From NCBI GenBank assembly GCA_003566795.1, contig PXBU01000167.1:1-5240 (forward strand): 5,240 nt of DNA, written 5' to 3'. Below the pieces are notes generated by a model. It saw only the letters and a program-made list of their open reading frames with translations, was not told the origin of the DNA and made no database searches. The translations under genes and the position numbers were made by a program. This document shows positions 5,042 through 5,240 of the stretch, piece after piece (positions within the stretch are counted from its first letter, which is position 1; every line of letters starts with the position of its first letter). The stretch is from Puniceicoccaceae bacterium (GTDB lineage: Bacteria > Verrucomicrobiota > Verrucomicrobiia > Opitutales > Coraliomargaritaceae).

Positions 5042-5240
5042 ATGAATATACGGAGATGGAAAGTTCGGGGCGGCGCTGAAGCTGTTTACCACTGCATGAC
5101 TCGTACGGTGAATGGTGAGCGTTTGTTTGAGGATCGGGAGAAGGAGGTGCTGCGTAAGATGATCTGGCAGGTGGCGGACTTTTGTGGGGTGCAGGTGCTG
5201 ACCTACTGTGTGATGGCGAACCACTTCCATGTGCTGCTGC
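5042..5240 (+). CDS. Y1/HUH transposase, REP-associated (RAYT/IS200-like) type, N-terminal part
   Basis: The frame opens at the ATG at 5042 and stays open to the window edge, giving 66 complete codons and no stop. The protein starts MNIRRWKVRGG, then YHCMTRTVNGERLF (16-29), a helix DREKEVLRKMIWQVADFCG (31-49) and VLTYCVMANHFHVLL (52-66). The last segment holds the His-x-His metal-binding motif (His61, His63) of single-strand DNA transposases that use one catalytic tyrosine; that tyrosine would lie beyond the window. The YH..TR..N.E..F and CVM.NH.H pattern is typical of the REP-associated tyrosine transposase branch, which often moves or maintains short palindromes rather than a classical insertion sequence. 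No in-frame start lies in the 45 bases upstream that I read. The Shine-Dalgarno candidate is weak (GAGG at 5024-5027). Whether the full gene is intact cannot be judged. Confidence 0.88.
   Translation, partial: MNIRRWKVRGGAEAVYHCMTRTVNGERLFEDREKEVLRKMIWQVADFCGVQVLTYCVMANHFHVLL

Noticed and set aside
1..5240. CRISPR array, tRNA, rRNA, riboswitch or attachment site
   Set aside because: I saw no regularly spaced repeats, cloverleaf or recognisable conserved RNA sequence on either strand.

Overview
The window looks like chromosomal DNA of a bacterium of the Planctomycetes-Verrucomicrobia-Chlamydiae group, most likely a verrucomicrobial (Opitutae-like) organism. The grounds are gene content: ThuA-domain proteins and a Tat-exported TIM-barrel 'sugar isomerase' side by side, as is typical of these heterotrophs, and a transposase of the short REP-associated (Y1/HUH) type. 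This assignment is an inference from family distribution, not from a marker gene. GC content varies: RluA is GC-rich (about 68% in two hand-counted 60-base blocks), the small secreted gene at 1193-1567 is near 46%, and the last gap (4921-5040) is about 35%.

Layout: bases 2-25 may be the tail of an upstream gene. A complete RluA-family pseudouridine synthase follows (62-997, +). Next is a small secreted protein of unknown function (1193-1567, +), then a secreted ThuA-like protein (1750-2541, +). That gene converges, with only 8 bases between stop codons, on a Tat-exported hydroxypyruvate-isomerase-like TIM barrel (2550-3488, -). Upstream of the isomerase on the same strand is an 83-residue helical protein of unknown function (3554-3805, -). 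A 166-base divergent gap separates it from a second ThuA-like protein, a predicted lipoprotein (3972-4883, +). The right edge is an AT-rich, palindrome-rich gap followed by the N-terminal 66 codons of a Y1/HUH transposase (5042 to the window end, +), cut off by the window.

Functionally, RluA is housekeeping RNA modification and appears unrelated to the rest. The two ThuA-like proteins and the isomerase-like protein all carry export signals, and all belong to superfamilies used in sugar or keto-sugar conversion. The best reading is a small extracytoplasmic carbohydrate-processing neighbourhood; substrate and order of action cannot be told from the sequence. No RNA gene, CRISPR array or complete mobile element is visible, and no gap without a gene exceeds 200 bases. 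No clearly new system is evident. The items most worth checking are the exported ThuA/isomerase cluster with its unrecognised 83-residue partner, and the palindromic left flank of the transposase.
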